Shown: positions 17,691-29,051, counted from the first letter of the stretch. The stretch is DNA of 64,000 nt from Hylemonella sp. (GCA_030680575.1 JAUXVI010000054.1:1-64000); one strand, 5' to 3'. A program made the numbers and translations. Notes: generated from the sequence alone by a model not told the origin.

Positions 17691-18476
<786 letters not shown>

Positions 18477-18495
18477 TTAACAGTCCGCCAACAGG

Positions 18496-19263
18496 TCAGC
18501 GGCTCAACTGGCGGCGCACGCGCTCCAGGTCTTCGGGGGTGTCGACGCCGGCACCCGGGGCATCCGGTGTCACGTGCACGGCGATGCGGTGACCGTGCCA
18601 CATGGCACGCAACTGCTCCAGCGCTTCGGTGACCTCCAGCGGTGCTTGCGCCAGCTTGGGGAACTGGCGCAGAAAGCCGACGCGGTAGCCGTAGAGGCCG
18701 ATATGGCGCAACGGAGCCGGTGAGGGCAGGACGGTGACGCCCGCAGACGACTTGGGCTGATCGCGCCAGAGCGGGATGGGCGCGCGGCTGAAGTACAGCG
18801 CCAGGTTGCGTGCATCGAGCACCACCTTGACCACGTTCGGGTTGAAGAAATCGGCCACCTCATGGATGGGGTGTGCCGCCGTGCTCATGCTGGCTTCGGG
18901 GTGCTGTGTCAGCAGTTCGGCCACGGCAGACACCAGGGCCGGGTCGATCAACGGCTCGTCGCCCTGCACATTGACCACCAGGCTGTTGTCGGGCAGATGC
19001 AGCAGGTCGCAGGCCTCGGCCAGGCGGTCGCTGCCGCTGGGGTGGTCCTGGCGCGTCAGCACGGCTTCCACGCCGTGCTGCTGGCAGGCTTGCAGGATTT
19101 CGGGGCTGTCGCCCGCCACCACCACCCGGGTGCCGGCCGGCATGCCGGCGCTGACGCGCTGCGCCACGCGCACCACCATGGGCAGGCCGGCGATATCGGC
19201 CAGTGGCTTGTTGGGCAGGCGGGTCGAGGCCAGCCGGGCTGGGATCAGGACCGTGAAGCTCAA
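18496..19263 (-). CDS. kdsB: 3-deoxy-manno-octulosonate cytidylyltransferase
   Basis: Activates Kdo as CMP-Kdo for lipopolysaccharide inner core; 255 aa. The N-terminal nucleotide-binding motif is [20 protein letters not shown], followed by QGDEPLIDP and RHIGLYGYR. The start is a TTG at 19263 ([13 protein letters not shown]) that overlaps the TGA of ycaR by two bases, with GAGGA about nine bases upstream; this implies translational coupling and low initiation rate. It belongs to the LPS-precursor block with lpxK. Confidence 0.95.
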   Translation of the reverse strand: MSFTVLIPARLASTRLPNKPLADIAGLPMVVRVAQRVSAGMPAGTRVVVAGDSPEILQACQQHGVEAVLTRQDHPSGSDRLAEACDLLHLPDNSLVVNVQGDEPLIDPALVSAVAELLTQHPEASMSTAAHPIHEVADFFNPNVVKVVLDARNLALYFSRAPIPLWRDQPKSSAGVTVLPSPAPLRHIGLYGYRVGFLRQFPKLAQAPLEVTEALEQLRAMWHGHRIAVHVTPDAPGAGVDTPEDLERVRRQLSR

Positions 19264-19442
19264 AGTCCGAGTTCCTCGTCGCTCAAGGTGCGGGCTTCGT
19301 TCTCCAGCAGCACCGGAATGCCGTCACGGATCGGGTAGGCCAGACGCGCGCTGCGCGAGATCAGTTCCTGCTTGTCGCGGTTGTATTCCAACGGCCCCTT
19401 GGTGACAGGGCAGACCAGCAGTTCAAGAAGTCGTGTGTCCAT
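19260..19442 (-). CDS. ycaR: Trm112-family small protein YcaR
   Basis: A 60-aa protein: [20 protein letters not shown], then [11 protein letters not shown], matches the Trm112/UPF0434 family. Only one Cys (residue 11, in VCPVTKG) of the zinc-ribbon set remains, as in enterobacterial YcaR. It lies between lpxK (overlap 20 bases at its start) and kdsB (overlap at its stop), the same order as in many proteobacteria. Function is unproven; the eukaryotic homologue activates methyltransferases. Confidence 0.92.
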   Translation of the reverse strand: MDTRLLELLVCPVTKGPLEYNRDKQELISRSARLAYPIRDGIPVLLENEARTLSDEELGL

Positions 19443-20463
19443 GGGGCGATGATAGCCGCGCGTGCATCGCGTCTTCGAGCAGGCGGTCGAATGCGGCGAA
19501 AAAGCCCGGTTCGGGCGTGAACGCCAGCGGCACCGCCAGGGCATCGGGGTGCTGGCGCCACAGTTTGATGGCATCTTTTTCGGTGCAAATCAGGGTGTAG
19601 GCCTTGTCGGATGGGCGCAGCCAGCTGTCGAAATCATAGTGATCCGGCAGTGCGAGGGTCTGGTCCAGCGCCAGCCCCTGGGCCTGCAGCATGGCAAAAA
19701 AGGCCTGCGGTTGCGCAATGGCCGCCAGCGCCAGCAGCGGCTGGCCGTTGTGTGCCAGTGTGGCGAGTTCAACGCGGCTGCCATCGGCGCGCACCGCATG
19801 GCGGGCCAGCGCACGCTGCGAGCGGTAGCCGGTGAAGGCCGGCCGGGCGCCGCTGTGCAGCACCAGATCGACCGGGCGCGGCCAGGGCTCGCGCAAGGGG
19901 CCTGCCGGCAGCAGAAAGCCGTTGCCGGTGCCACGGTCGTCGAACACGCAGATCTCGATGTCGCGTGCCAGGCGCAGGTGCTGCAGCCCGTCGTCGCTGA
20001 CCAAGACGTGGGTGTCGGGGTGGCGTGCCAGCAGGGCGCGGGCCGCGTCGATCCGGCGCGCAGCCACGAACACGGGCACACCGGTGCGGCGCTGGATCAG
20101 GGCCGGCTCATCACCCACGTCCTGCGCCGTGCTGTCGGCCAGCACCTCGCGGCAGTCCTGGGTCTGGCGGCCATAGCCGCGCGAGATCACGCCGGGCCTC
20201 AGGCCGCGGGCTTGCAGATGCTGGACCAGCGCCATCACCACCGGTGTCTTGCCGGCGCCGCCGGCCACCACATTGCCCACCACGATGACGGGCACCGGCA
20301 GCGACTCGCGGCGGAGAAAACCGCTGAGGTACAAGCCCTGCCGGAACAGCACCAGCGCCCCCAGCAGCAGCGAGAACGGCCACAGCAACCAAGCCAGCGG
20401 GCCGCGCCGCTGCCAGCTTTGCAGCAAGGTGCGCTGCCAGGCCGGCTGCGACGGGCTGGGCAT
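19423..20463 (-). CDS. lpxK: Tetraacyldisaccharide 4'-kinase
   Basis: Phosphorylates the 4' position of the lipid A precursor at the inner membrane; 346 aa. An N-terminal membrane-associated helix (about 24-45; [18 protein letters not shown]) precedes the P-loop [19 protein letters not shown] (about 59-77). The motifs [16 protein letters not shown] and [16 protein letters not shown] are all present. It is four bases after exbD and overlaps ycaR, forming an operon for envelope functions. Confidence 0.95.
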   Translation of the reverse strand: MPSPSQPAWQRTLLQSWQRRGPLAWLLWPFSLLLGALVLFRQGLYLSGFLRRESLPVPVIVVGNVVAGGAGKTPVVMALVQHLQARGLRPGVISRGYGRQTQDCREVLADSTAQDVGDEPALIQRRTGVPVFVAARRIDAARALLARHPDTHVLVSDDGLQHLRLARDIEICVFDDRGTGNGFLLPAGPLREPWPRPVDLVLHSGARPAFTGYRSQRALARHAVRADGSRVELATLAHNGQPLLALAAIAQPQAFFAMLQAQGLALDQTLALPDHYDFDSWLRPSDKAYTLICTEKDAIKLWRQHPDALAVPLAFTPEPGFFAAFDRLLEDAMHARLSSPHGHTTS

Positions 20464-20467
20464 GGGT

Positions 20468-20896
20468 TTAGTTGGCTCCGGCGCGGGCCGAAGACTGGGT
20501 GGCGAAGGTGATTTGCGACAGGCCGGCGCGGCGTGCCGCTTCCATCACGGTGACCACCGACTGGTGGCGCGCGCTGGCGTCGGCACTGATGATGACCACG
20601 GTGTCTTTGCCGGCCTTGGCGCCCTCGCTCAGGGCGCTGACCAGCGCTTCGATGCTGCGGCCGGCCACCGGTGCGCGGTTGACCATGTAGGCGCCGTCGC
20701 TGCTGACGGCCACGATCACTTCGCGCGGGTAGTCGCGCTGGGTTTCGGTGTCGGCCACCGGCAGGCGCAGCTGCATTTCGGTGAACTTGCTGTAGGTGGT
20801 GGTCAGCATCAGGAAGATCAGCACCACCAGCAGCACGTCGATGAAGGGGATCAGGTTGATCTCCGGTTCATCCTTCGCACGGGGGCGGAAGTTCAT
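20468..20896 (-). CDS. exbD: Biopolymer transport protein ExbD/TolR
   Basis: A 142-aa single-pass inner-membrane protein. [33 protein letters not shown] has the conserved Asp in the membrane segment (IDVLLV) that carries protons; the periplasmic domain follows. It pairs with the ExbB-like protein two bases upstream to power TonB or Tol-type work. No tonB is adjacent, so TolR-like use cannot be excluded. Confidence 0.93.
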   Translation of the reverse strand: MNFRPRAKDEPEINLIPFIDVLLVVLIFLMLTTTYSKFTEMQLRLPVADTETQRDYPREVIVAVSSDGAYMVNRAPVAGRSIEALVSALSEGAKAGKDTVVIISADASARHQSVVTVMEAARRAGLSQITFATQSSARAGAN

Positions 20897-20898
20897 GC

Positions 20899-21534
20899 TC
20901 AGCTGCCTTTGCGCAGGTTGTTGAGGTGGCGCGCCAGACGATCGGCCGCCAGTTCCAGCGTCAGCAGGTAGGCGTCGACGCGGGCGCGGAAGTAGCGCCA
21001 GAAGATCAGCGAGGGGATGGCCACGATCAGGCCGAAGGCGGTGTTGTACAGGGCGACCGAGATGCCGTGCGCCAGCTGTGCCGGGTTGCCGCCGGGCGCG
21101 CCGCCGGTGGGCGTTTGCGAGCCGAAGATCTCGATCATGCCGATCACGGTGCCCAGCAGGCCCAGCAGCGGTGCGGCCGAGGCGATGGTGGCCAGGGCGC
21201 TTAGGTAGCGCTCCAGCCGGTGAGCGACGGCGCGACCGCTGGCTTCCATGCTGGCGCGCAGGTCCTCCTCGCTGCAGCGCGGGTTGGCGTGCACGGCGCG
21301 AAAGCCGCTGGCCAGCACTTCACCCAGGGCCGAGTTCTGTTCCAGTTGGGCGACGATGTCGAGCGCCGGCACCGTCTGGCGCGAAATCAGCAGGGTTTCA
21401 TCCAGCAGTTTCGGGGGGGCAATTTTTTCGGTCTTGAGGCTGAGAAAGCGCTCGATGACGAGTGCCAACGCCAGGATGGAGCAGGCGATGAGAGGCCAGA
21501 TCGGCCAGCCTGCGGCTTGTATGATCGAAAACAA
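20899..21534 (-). CDS. exbB: MotA/TolQ/ExbB proton channel family protein
   Basis: A 211-aa inner-membrane protein with three membrane segments (about 10-28, 110-132, 155-178), including the conserved APLLGLLGTVIGMIEIF. It forms the proton channel with ExbD. The start is TTG at 21534 (MFSIIQAAGWPIWP), supported by GGAGG eight bases upstream. It is the first gene of the block running down to kdsB/adk. Confidence 0.93.
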   Translation of the reverse strand: MFSIIQAAGWPIWPLIACSILALALVIERFLSLKTEKIAPPKLLDETLLISRQTVPALDIVAQLEQNSALGEVLASGFRAVHANPRCSEEDLRASMEASGRAVAHRLERYLSALATIASAAPLLGLLGTVIGMIEIFGSQTPTGGAPGGNPAQLAHGISVALYNTAFGLIVAIPSLIFWRYFRARVDAYLLTLELAADRLARHLNNLRKGS

Positions 21535-21878
21535 AGAGAGCCCTCCGCGCAGATTGAAGCTGTGCGATTATGGCCCACGTCCTGCCGGCTTTTCGGCCAT
21601 GTCAGGCGAGGCTTCAGAAGCCGGATGTTTCGAGTTGTGTCATCCCACAAAAAATGTGGATAACTTTGTGAAGAAGTACCTTGATATGTGCCGGCAGGCC
21701 GCATCCATGCGGTCTCGCAACAGAACGATCACAAATGAGGCAGTGAAAAACTTAACAGAATCAATGACTTGCAACGCAGTGCCGTGCATCGCCGGCATTT
21801 CCGCCATGCTGTCGGAACCGAGCCGCCGCTTGTGGAGTAATGCACCGCAACATGTCCTGCCAAGCCGCATTTTGACTG
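21535..21878. other. Intergenic region between exbB and xseA
   Basis: 344 bases with no convincing gene. It must hold the divergent promoters of the exbB operon and xseA. A consensus DnaA-type 9-mer TGTGGATAA occurs at 21655-21663; a single copy is not evidence of an origin. The AT content rises at 21640-21780. Small minus-strand frames here lack ribosome-binding sites and homology that I recognise. Confidence 0.6.
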
Positions 21879-23204
21879 ATGTCAGCTCCTGAATTTCCCG
21901 TTTCTTCGGCCCGCATCTGGCAAGTTGGCGCGCTGTGCCGCGCCATTGCTGATGCGCTGGATGCCCGCTTCAATCCCGTCGCGGTTCGCGGCGAGATTTC
22001 GGGCTTCTCGCGCGCATCCAGCGGGCACTGTTACTTCAGCCTGAAAGACGAATCCGGCCAGATCCGCTGCGCCATGTTCCGCCGCGCCGCCAGCCTGCTC
22101 GATTTCAGTCCGCGCGACGGCGAACTGGTCGAGGTGCGCGGCCGCCTGGGGGTGTACGAGCCCCGGGGCGACCTGCAACTGATCGTCGAATCCATGGGGC
22201 GGGCGGGGCAGGGCGCGCTGTTCGAGCAGTTCCTCCAGCTCAAGGCCAGGCTGGAAGGCGAGGGGCTGTTTGATGCCGCACGCAAGCGGGCGCTGCCGAC
22301 CATGCCACGCGCCATCGGCCTGGTGACCTCGCTCGGTGCGGCTGCCCTGCACGACGTCGTGACCGCGCTGCAGCGGCGCGTGCCGCACATCCCGGTGGTG
22401 CTGGCGCCGGCTTCGGTACAAGGCGCCAATGCGCCGGCGGAACTGGTGTCGGCGCTATCAAATTTATATCACCTGGCGCAGCAGGGACAAGGGTTGGAGC
22501 CTGATTTGGCTTCAAAACCTGTGGTTGATGTGATCCTGCTGGTGCGCGGCGGCGGCTCGATGGAGGATCTGTGGGCCTTCAACGACGAGCGCCTGGTGCG
22601 CACGATGGCGCAAAGCCCGGTACCCATCGTCTGCGGCGTCGGCCACGAGACCGACTTCACCATCGCCGACTTCGTGGCTGATCTGCGCGCGCCCACGCCG
22701 ACGGCGGCGGCCGAACTGGTGGCCGAGCCGCGCGACCTCTGGCTGGGCGCGCTGGGTCTGCTGCAGGAGCGGCTGGACGATGCGGTGACACGCGTACTCG
22801 ACAGCCAGAGCCAGCGGCTCGACCTGGCAGCCAGCCGGCTCGGGCGCCCTTCGGCGCTGGCGGCGCGCCAGCGACTGCTGCTTGCCGGTCAGGCCCAGCG
22901 CCTGCGTTTTGCCGCTGAGCACGCCACGCGCCAGTGCCGGCGCGACCTGCAACAACTGGAGCTGGCCTTGCCGCAGCAGCTGCAGCGCGGGCTGGCCGGC
23001 ATGCAGCAGCGGCTGGAGCGCGCCAGCCTGCGCCTGGGCCTGCTTGATCCGACGCTGGTGCTGCAGCGCGGATATGCCTGGCTGAGCGACGAAGAAGGGC
23101 GCACCATCACGCAGGTTGGCCAGACCTTTGCCGGCCAGGCGTTGCAGGCCACCCTTGCCGATGGCAAGGTTGATTTGACGGTGTCACCACAGGGAAAAAA
23201 TTAA
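21879..23204 (+). CDS. xseA: Exodeoxyribonuclease VII large subunit
   Basis: The large subunit of ExoVII, which degrades single-stranded DNA in both directions; 441 aa. The N-terminal OB fold ([38 protein letters not shown]) is followed by the catalytic domain ([39 protein letters not shown]) and a coiled-coil C-terminus. Residues 192-211 ([20 protein letters not shown]), just before [12 protein letters not shown], are an insert relative to the family and coincide with a dispersed repeat. It precedes sodB by 44 bases. Confidence 0.95.
   Translation: MSAPEFPVSSARIWQVGALCRAIADALDARFNPVAVRGEISGFSRASSGHCYFSLKDESGQIRCAMFRRAASLLDFSPRDGELVEVRGRLGVYEPRGDLQLIVESMGRAGQGALFEQFLQLKARLEGEGLFDAARKRALPTMPRAIGLVTSLGAAALHDVVTALQRRVPHIPVVLAPASVQGANAPAELVSALSNLYHLAQQGQGLEPDLASKPVVDVILLVRGGGSMEDLWAFNDERLVRTMAQSPVPIVCGVGHETDFTIADFVADLRAPTPTAAAELVAEPRDLWLGALGLLQERLDDAVTRVLDSQSQRLDLAASRLGRPSALAARQRLLLAGQAQRLRFAAEHATRQCRRDLQQLELALPQQLQRGLAGMQQRLERASLRLGLLDPTLVLQRGYAWLSDEEGRTITQVGQTFAGQALQATLADGKVDLTVSPQGKN
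22454..22508 (+). repeat. Dispersed intragenic repeat, copy in xseA
   Basis: Plus-strand copy starting GCTATCAAATTTATA, with core GGCGCAGCAGGGACAAGGG and end GGAGCCTGATTT. It lies in a loop of XseA and keeps the frame. Orientation relative to the gene is opposite to the ansA, rpoS and rlmD copies. Confidence 0.75.
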
Positions 23205-23248
23205 TTCCTACAATCGGCGCTTTCGAACAACAAACCCACGAGGACACC

Positions 23249-23830
23249 ATGGAACATACCCTGCCCCCCCTGCCTTTTGCCATCGACGCCCTGGCACCGC
23301 ACTACTCCAAGGAAACCCTGGAGTACCACCATGGCAAGCACCATAACGCTTATGTGGTGAACCTGAACAACCTGCAAAAGGGCACCGAGTTCGAGAACAT
23401 GGACCTGGAGTCCATCATCAAGAAGTCCAGCGGCGGCATCTACAACAACGCGGCCCAGATCTGGAACCACACCTTCTTCTGGAACGGCATGAAGCCCAAT
23501 GGCGGTGGTGAGCCCACCGGCGCGCTGGCTACGGCCATCAACGCCAAGTGGGGCAGCTACGCAGCCTTCAAGGAAGCTTTTGTCAAGTCGGCCGTCGGCA
23601 ACTTCGGTTCCGGCTGGACTTGGCTGGTGAAGAAGGCTGACGGTTCGGTCGACATCGTCAACACCGGTGCCGCCGGCACGCCGCTGACCACGGCCGACAA
23701 GGCTTTGCTGACGGTGGACGTGTGGGAACACGCCTACTACATCGACTACCGCAACCTGCGCCAGAAGTTCGTCGAGACCTTCTTCGACAAGCTGGTGAAC
23801 TGGGACTTTGCTGCGAAGAACTTCGCGTAA
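23249..23830 (+). CDS. sodB: Superoxide dismutase (Fe type)
   Basis: Converts superoxide to peroxide and oxygen; 193 aa, cytoplasmic (no signal peptide). Metal ligands are visible: His27 in [11 protein letters not shown] context, His in [13 protein letters not shown], and Asp/His in [18 protein letters not shown] and the length favour the iron form. ATG 23249 follows CACGAGGACACC. A strong terminator lies immediately downstream. Confidence 0.97.
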   Translation: MEHTLPPLPFAIDALAPHYSKETLEYHHGKHHNAYVVNLNNLQKGTEFENMDLESIIKKSSGGIYNNAAQIWNHTFFWNGMKPNGGGEPTGALATAINAKWGSYAAFKEAFVKSAVGNFGSGWTWLVKKADGSVDIVNTGAAGTPLTTADKALLTVDVWEHAYYIDYRNLRQKFVETFFDKLVNWDFAAKNFA

Positions 23831-23848
23831 GTCCAGGTCGTTGGCGAC

Positions 23849-23887
23849 AAGGGCTCGAAGGCCAAGCCTTCGGGCCCTTTTGTTTTT
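23849..23887 (+). terminator. Terminator after sodB
   Basis: AAGGGCTCGAAGGC-CAA-GCCTTCGGGCCCTT (one G-U pair) followed by a T-rich run. Confidence 0.9.
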
Positions 23888-24157
23888 TGGGGACTGAGTT
23901 GCGCAGGAGGTCTGCCGCCACGGTGGTCAGCCGGCCCGTACGCTGTTGCGCGACCAGTCATGTGTCTTTTATAAGACTTATTGAAGAAATTTCTCGTTTT
24001 TATTGATGCAAATTTCGCATTGCGAGATATCAATTCAAAAAATCGGGTTTGGGTCAGACCACTGAAAGCAAAATCTCACACCATCAATTGATAACGGTCT
24101 GATGCTGAAGCAGACTGGCGGCACGGTCCCCTGTTTTTTTTCTGGAGATAAGACAAG
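23888..24157. other. Intergenic region upstream of the monomeric isocitrate dehydrogenase gene
   Basis: 270 bases after the sodB terminator. The part 23950-24080 is markedly AT-rich compared with the surroundings and presumably holds the promoter of the 24158 gene. No RNA structure or operator that I can name with confidence is seen. The last bases (TCTGGAGATAAGACAAG) carry the ribosome-binding site of that gene. Confidence 0.5.
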
Positions 24158-26395
24158 ATGAGCACCCAGCAACCTACCATCATCTACACGCTGACAGACG
24201 AAGCCCCGCTGCTGGCGACCAGCTCCTTTCTGCCCATCATCCGCACCTTCGCGGCACCCGCCGGCGTCAACGTGACCACCAGCGATATCTCGGTGGCAGC
24301 CCGTGTGCTGGCCGCATTTCCTGAGTGCCTGACCGAGGCGCAGCGTGTGCCGGACACCCTGGGTGAACTGGGTCGCCTGACCCTGCTGCCCGACACCAAC
24401 ATCATCAAGCTGCCCAACATCAGTGCTTCGCAGGGTCAGTTGATTGCCTGTATCCGCGAACTGCAGTCCAAGGGTTACAAGATCCCCGACTATCCGGAAG
24501 ATCCGAAGACCGAAGAAGACAAGGCGATCCGGGCGCGTTATGCCAAGTGCATCGGCAGTGCCGTCAACCCGGTGCTGCGCGAAGGCAACTCCGACCGCCG
24601 CGCCCCGGCCGCCGTGAAGAACTACGCGCGCAAGAACCCGCATTCGATGGCCGATTGGAGCCAAGCCTCGCGCACCCACGTGTCGCACATGCACCACGGC
24701 GACTTCTATCACGGTGAGAAGTCGATCACGCTGGACAAGGCGCGCGACGTGAAGATGGAGCTGCTCACCAAGAGCGGCAAGACCATTGTGCTCAAGCCCA
24801 AGGTGTCGTTGCTCGACCGTGAAGTGATCGACAGCATGTTCATGAGCAAGAAGGCGCTGCTCGAGTTCTACGAAAAGGAGATCGAGGACGCCCGCAAGAC
24901 CGGTGTGATGTTCTCGCTGCACGTCAAGGCGACCATGATGAAGGTCTCGCATCCCATCGTGTTCGGCCACTGCGTCAAGATCTTCTACAAGGAAGCCTTC
25001 GAGAAGCACGGCAAGCTGTTCGACGAACTGGGTGTGAACGTCAACAACGGCATGGCCAATCTGTACGAGAAGATCGCCACCCTGCCGCAGTCCAAGCAGG
25101 AAGAGATCAAGCGTGACCTGCACGCCTGCCATGAGCACCGCCCGGAGCTGGCCATGGTCGATTCCGCCAAGGGCATCACCAACTTCCATTCGCCCAACGA
25201 CGTCATCGTGGACGCCTCGATGCCGGCCATGATCCGCAACGGCGGCAAGATGTGGGGTGCTGACGGCCGCCTGAAAGACGTCAAGGCCGTGATGCCCGAG
25301 TCGACTTTCGCCCGCATCTACCAGGAGATGATCAACTTCTGCAAGTGGCATGGCGCCTTTGATCCCAAGACCATGGGTACCGTGCCCAACGTCGGCCTGA
25401 TGGCCCAGCAGGCCGAGGAATACGGCTCGCACGACAAGACCTTCGAAATTTCGGAAGACGGCGTTGCCAATATCACCGATCTGGACACCGGCGAGGTGCT
25501 GCTGAGCCAGAACGTGGAAGCGGGTGACATCTGGCGCATGTGCCAGGTCAAGGATGCCGCCATCCGCGACTGGGTCAAGCTGGCCGTGACGCGTGCCCGG
25601 AATTCCGGCATGCCGGTGGTGTTCTGGCTCGATGCTTACCGTCCGCACGAAGCCCAGCTGATCACCAAGGTCAAGATGTACCTGCATGAGCATGACACCA
25701 CGGGTCTGGACATCCAGATCATGAGCCAGGTGCGTGCCATGCGCTACACCCTGGAGCGCGTGATCCGCGGTCTCGACACCATCAGTGCGACCGGCAACAT
25801 CCTGCGCGACTACCTGACCGACCTGTTCCCGATCATGGAGCTGGGCACCAGCGCCAAGATGCTGTCGGTCGTTCCGCTGATGGCTGGCGGCGGCATGTAC
25901 GAAACCGGTGCCGGTGGTTCCGCGCCCAAGCATGTCCAGCAGCTGGTGGAAGAAAACCACCTGCGCTGGGATTCGCTGGGTGAGTTCCTGGCGCTGGCGG
26001 TGTCAATGGAGGACCTGGGCATCAAGACTGGCAACGCGCAGGCCAAGATCCTGGCCAAGACGCTTGATGCCGCGACCGGCAAGCTGCTGGAGAACAACAA
26101 GAACCCGTCGCCCAAGACCGGTCAGTTGGACAACCGTGGCAGCCAGTTCTACCTGGCCATGTACTGGGCCCAGGAACTGGCAGCGCAGAAGGATGATGCG
26201 GCCCTGGCGGCCAAGTTCGCCCCCTTGGCCAAGCAGTTGGCCGACAACGAGAAGGTCATCGTGGCTGAGCTGGCGGCGGTGCAAGGCAAGCCGGCGGACA
26301 TCGGCGGTTACTACAAGCCTGACTTCGACAAGCTGGATGCCGTGATGCGACCGAGCAAGACCTTGAACGCGGCACTGGCGTCGGTCAAGGCATAA
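24158..26395 (+). CDS. icd: Isocitrate dehydrogenase (NADP), monomeric type
   Basis: Oxidative decarboxylation of isocitrate to 2-oxoglutarate, giving NADPH; 745 aa, the size of the ~80-kDa monomeric (IDH-II) family. Family segments include [36 protein letters not shown] and [13 protein letters not shown]. It is unrelated in length and sequence pattern to the dimeric enzyme encoded at 27163. Two hairpins follow the stop. Confidence 0.96.
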   Translation: MSTQQPTIIYTLTDEAPLLATSSFLPIIRTFAAPAGVNVTTSDISVAARVLAAFPECLTEAQRVPDTLGELGRLTLLPDTNIIKLPNISASQGQLIACIRELQSKGYKIPDYPEDPKTEEDKAIRARYAKCIGSAVNPVLREGNSDRRAPAAVKNYARKNPHSMADWSQASRTHVSHMHHGDFYHGEKSITLDKARDVKMELLTKSGKTIVLKPKVSLLDREVIDSMFMSKKALLEFYEKEIEDARKTGVMFSLHVKATMMKVSHPIVFGHCVKIFYKEAFEKHGKLFDELGVNVNNGMANLYEKIATLPQSKQEEIKRDLHACHEHRPELAMVDSAKGITNFHSPNDVIVDASMPAMIRNGGKMWGADGRLKDVKAVMPESTFARIYQEMINFCKWHGAFDPKTMGTVPNVGLMAQQAEEYGSHDKTFEISEDGVANITDLDTGEVLLSQNVEAGDIWRMCQVKDAAIRDWVKLAVTRARNSGMPVVFWLDAYRPHEAQLITKVKMYLHEHDTTGLDIQIMSQVRAMRYTLERVIRGLDTISATGNILRDYLTDLFPIMELGTSAKMLSVVPLMAGGGMYETGAGGSAPKHVQQLVEENHLRWDSLGEFLALAVSMEDLGIKTGNAQAKILAKTLDAATGKLLENNKNPSPKTGQLDNRGSQFYLAMYWAQELAAQKDDAALAAKFAPLAKQLADNEKVIVAELAAVQGKPADIGGYYKPDFDKLDAVMRPSKTLNAALASVKA

Positions 26396-26400
26396 GCCCA

Positions 26401-26474
26401 CTGCCGGTCAATGCGACCGGCAGGGACGAAACCAAGAGGCGATCCGGACGAGAGTCCGGATCGCCGCTGCTTTT
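26401..26474 (+). terminator. Tandem hairpins after the monomeric icd gene
   Basis: First hairpin CTGCCGGTC-AATGC-GACCGGCAG (26401-26423); second, a perfect 12-bp stem GGCGATCCGGAC-GAGA-GTCCGGATCGCC (26438-26465) followed by a TTTT run at 26471. The second fits a rho-independent terminator. Confidence 0.8.
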
Positions 26475-26522
26475 GGGCTTGTCAGGGTTGCGACGTCGGG
26501 TGTCGCTGGGTCATGCGTCAGC

Positions 26523-26978
26523 TTACTTGCGACCTTCAAACGGCTGGCCGACCAGCTTGGCCCCAGCTTTGATGCCACGCTTGGCGAACCAGCCCTGATT
26601 CATTTCCAGCACATAACGCACCGGCTTGGTCGAGCAGTGCGAGTCGGTGGTTTGCGGTTTCATGTCCGCCAGGTTGACGATGGTGCCGTCGTCAGCCACA
26701 AAGGCCGCCGTCAACGGCAGCAAGGTGTTTTTCATCCAGAAGCATTGGCCGGCCGGCTGTTCGAACGCAAACAGCATGCCTTCATGCTGCGGCATCTCGC
26801 GGCGGAACATCAGCCCGGTGGCACGCTGTTCGGGGGTGTGCGCCACTTGGGCGTCGATCTGGTGCATGCCGGCGGTCAGTTTGACGCGTGGCAGGTTCAG
26901 CTGGGGGGCTTCCTGTGCCAGCGCATGGTTGGACAAGGTCAGGAGCAGAGCGGCAAGGCTGTAGACAAGAAACTTCAT
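26523..26978 (-). CDS. DUF192 family secreted protein
   Basis: A 151-aa protein with a signal peptide (about 1-21, cut after SNHALA) and a DUF192 domain: EQRATGLMFRREMPQHEGMLFAF, FWMKNTLLPLTAAFVADDGTIV and YVLEMNQGWFAKRGIKAG. It should be periplasmic; the fold is known but the function is not. The start at 26978 gives the signal peptide; a longer frame to 27095 is rejected. It is convergent with the monomeric icd gene and divergent from the dimeric icd gene. Confidence 0.9.
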   Translation of the reverse strand: MKFLVYSLAALLLTLSNHALAQEAPQLNLPRVKLTAGMHQIDAQVAHTPEQRATGLMFRREMPQHEGMLFAFEQPAGQCFWMKNTLLPLTAAFVADDGTIVNLADMKPQTTDSHCSTKPVRYVLEMNQGWFAKRGIKAGAKLVGQPFEGRK

Positions 26979-27162
26979 GGATGGATGGCGTGGTGTCAGG
27001 GGCGCGTTTGAGAGCCTGGGCATTGTCCTGCATTCTGGCCGGGAGGGGCTTGGCTTGCATTTGGGACTAAACTTCGCGGATTGCATCCAGGGCACCGATA
27101 CGGATGGACCTGGGTAAACCTACAAAAAGATGCGTTTGCATCACAAATGGAGAAGTGATTCC

Positions 27163-28416
27163 ATGTACCAGCACATCAAGGTGCCCTCTGCGGGCCAGAA
27201 AATCACGGTCAATGCCGACATGTCGCTCAATGTGCCGGACCAACCCATCATTCCGTACATTGAAGGTGACGGCACCGGTCTGGACATCACCCCGGTGATG
27301 CTCAAGGTGGTGGACGCTGCTGTGGCCAAGGCCTACGGTGGCAAACGCCAGATCCACTGGATGGAGGTCTATGCCGGCGAGAAATCGACCAAGATCTACG
27401 GCCCCGACGTCTGGCTGCCGCAGGAAACCCTGGACGTGGTGCGCGAGTACGTGGTCTCCATCAAGGGCCCGCTGACCACCCCCGTGGGTGGTGGTATCCG
27501 CTCGCTCAACGTGGCGCTGCGCCAAGAGCTGGATTTGTATGTCTGCCTGCGCCCGGTGCAGTACTTCAAGGGTGTACCGTCGCCGGTCAAGGAGCCGGAA
27601 AAGACCAATATGGTGATCTTCCGCGAGAACTCGGAAGACATTTACGCCGGCATCGAGTACGAGGCGCAAAGTGATCAGGCCAGGAAGCTCATCAAGTTCC
27701 TGATCGACGAGATGGGTGTGAAGAAAATCCGCTTCCCAGAGACCTCCGGCATCGGCATCAAGCCGGTGTCGATCGAGGGTACCGAGCGCCTGATGCGCAA
27801 GGCGATTCAGTACGCGATCGACAACGACAAGCCCAATGTGACCATCGTGCACAAGGGCAACATCATGAAGTTCACAGAAGGCGGCTTCCGTGACTGGGCT
27901 TATGCCCTGGCGCAGAAGGAGTTCGGCGCTGAACTGATTGATGGCGGCCCGTGGTGCAAGTTCAAGAACCCGAAATCCGGCCGCGACATCGTCATCAAGG
28001 ACGTCATCGCCGATGCTTTCCTGCAGCAGATCCTGCTGCGCCCGGCCGAGTACAGCGTGGTGGCCACGCTCAACCTGAATGGCGACTACATCTCTGATGC
28101 CTTGGCGGCCCAGGTCGGCGGCATCGGCATCGCCCCCGGTGCCAACCTGAGCGACACGGTCGCCATGTTCGAGGCGACCCATGGCACGGCGCCGAAATAT
28201 GCCGGCAAGGACTATGTGAACCCGGGCTCCGAGATCCTGTCGGCCGAGATGATGCTGCGCCACATGGGCTGGAAGGAAGCGGCCGACCTGATCATCCGTT
28301 CGCTGGAGAAGTCCATCCTGAGCAAGAAGGTGACCTACGATTTCGCTCGCCTGATGGAGGGTGCGACCCAGGTGAGCTGCTCCGGTTTCGGCCAGGTGAT
28401 GATCGAGAACATGTAA
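27163..28416 (+). CDS. icd: Isocitrate dehydrogenase (NADP), dimeric type
   Basis: 417-aa NADP-dependent enzyme of the E. coli Icd type. The phosphorylation/substrate loop is visible as [26 protein letters not shown] (Ser in IRSLN), followed by [22 protein letters not shown] and the C-terminal region. The Ser in the loop suggests it could be regulated by AceK if that kinase is present elsewhere. The ATG at 27163 follows GGAGAAGTGATTCC. It lies 768 bases from the non-homologous monomeric isozyme. A strong terminator follows. Confidence 0.96.
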   Translation: MYQHIKVPSAGQKITVNADMSLNVPDQPIIPYIEGDGTGLDITPVMLKVVDAAVAKAYGGKRQIHWMEVYAGEKSTKIYGPDVWLPQETLDVVREYVVSIKGPLTTPVGGGIRSLNVALRQELDLYVCLRPVQYFKGVPSPVKEPEKTNMVIFRENSEDIYAGIEYEAQSDQARKLIKFLIDEMGVKKIRFPETSGIGIKPVSIEGTERLMRKAIQYAIDNDKPNVTIVHKGNIMKFTEGGFRDWAYALAQKEFGAELIDGGPWCKFKNPKSGRDIVIKDVIADAFLQQILLRPAEYSVVATLNLNGDYISDALAAQVGGIGIAPGANLSDTVAMFEATHGTAPKYAGKDYVNPGSEILSAEMMLRHMGWKEAADLIIRSLEKSILSKKVTYDFARLMEGATQVSCSGFGQVMIENM

Positions 28417-28470
28417 GGCCGCCGGCTGGCGTGCCAGCGTCGCTGGCGGCCAACCGATCCAGGTGATCAA

Positions 28471-28503
28471 CCGCCCCCGGTATCGACCGGGGGCGGTTTT
28501 TTT
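28471..28503 (+). terminator. Terminator after dimeric icd
   Basis: CCGCCCCCGGT-ATCG-ACCGGGGGCGG followed by seven T residues. Confidence 0.95.
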
Positions 28504-28596
28504 ATGGCGCCCGGATTTTGTGGCTTGAATGCAGAAAAAACGCCACCAACTCACTTACAGGCAGCAAGCCGCAGGCGCGCTCGATAGAATGAATCC

Positions 28597-28956
28597 ATGG
28601 CTACGAAATCACCCGTAACACCTCCTGCACCGCCTGTACAGCAGCCGGCCCGGGATGACGGCGGCTCGGTCGTGCTGGAGCGGCGCACGCAAAAAACAAA
28701 ACCGCCACAGATGTACCAGGTCGTCATGCTGAATGACGACTACACCCCGATGGAGTTCGTGGTGGTCGTGATCCAGGAGTATTTCAGCAAAGATCTGGAA
28801 ACGGCGACGCAGATCATGCTCAAGATTCATCTGGACGGCAAAGGCGTCTGCGGCATCTACACCAAGGATGTGGCGGCCACCAAGGTGGATCAGGTGCTGG
28901 AGGCAGCACTCAAAGCCGGGCATCCGCTGAAATGCATCAGTGAACCGGTGGAGTAG
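28597..28956 (+). CDS. clpS: ATP-dependent Clp protease adaptor ClpS
   Basis: A 119-aa adaptor that brings N-end-rule substrates to ClpA. A flexible N-terminal tail (about 1-38) precedes the core [25 protein letters not shown]; the pocket-forming residues in [10 protein letters not shown] and the end [11 protein letters not shown] are typical. It is 95 bases upstream of clpA on the same strand. Confidence 0.97.
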   Translation: MATKSPVTPPAPPVQQPARDDGGSVVLERRTQKTKPPQMYQVVMLNDDYTPMEFVVVVIQEYFSKDLETATQIMLKIHLDGKGVCGIYTKDVAATKVDQVLEAALKAGHPLKCISEPVE

Positions 28957-29051
28957 CTACCGAAAAGTCATTCTTCTTTCGCGTCCGGAACTGTTGGACG
29001 GTTGGGCGAATCGGATTAAAGTAAGTTTGTAAGCAAGGCAAAGGAAATCAC

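Noticed and set aside
21640-21870. Small 76-codon minus-strand frame in the exbB-xseA gap
   Set aside because: No ribosome-binding site and no recognised similarity; AT-rich promoter region more likely.
24035-25960. Long minus-strand frame of 641 codons opposite the monomeric icd gene
   Set aside because: Its composition (His/Asp/Val/Leu-rich, no family motifs) is that of the antisense of a GC-rich gene; the plus-strand protein is unmistakable.
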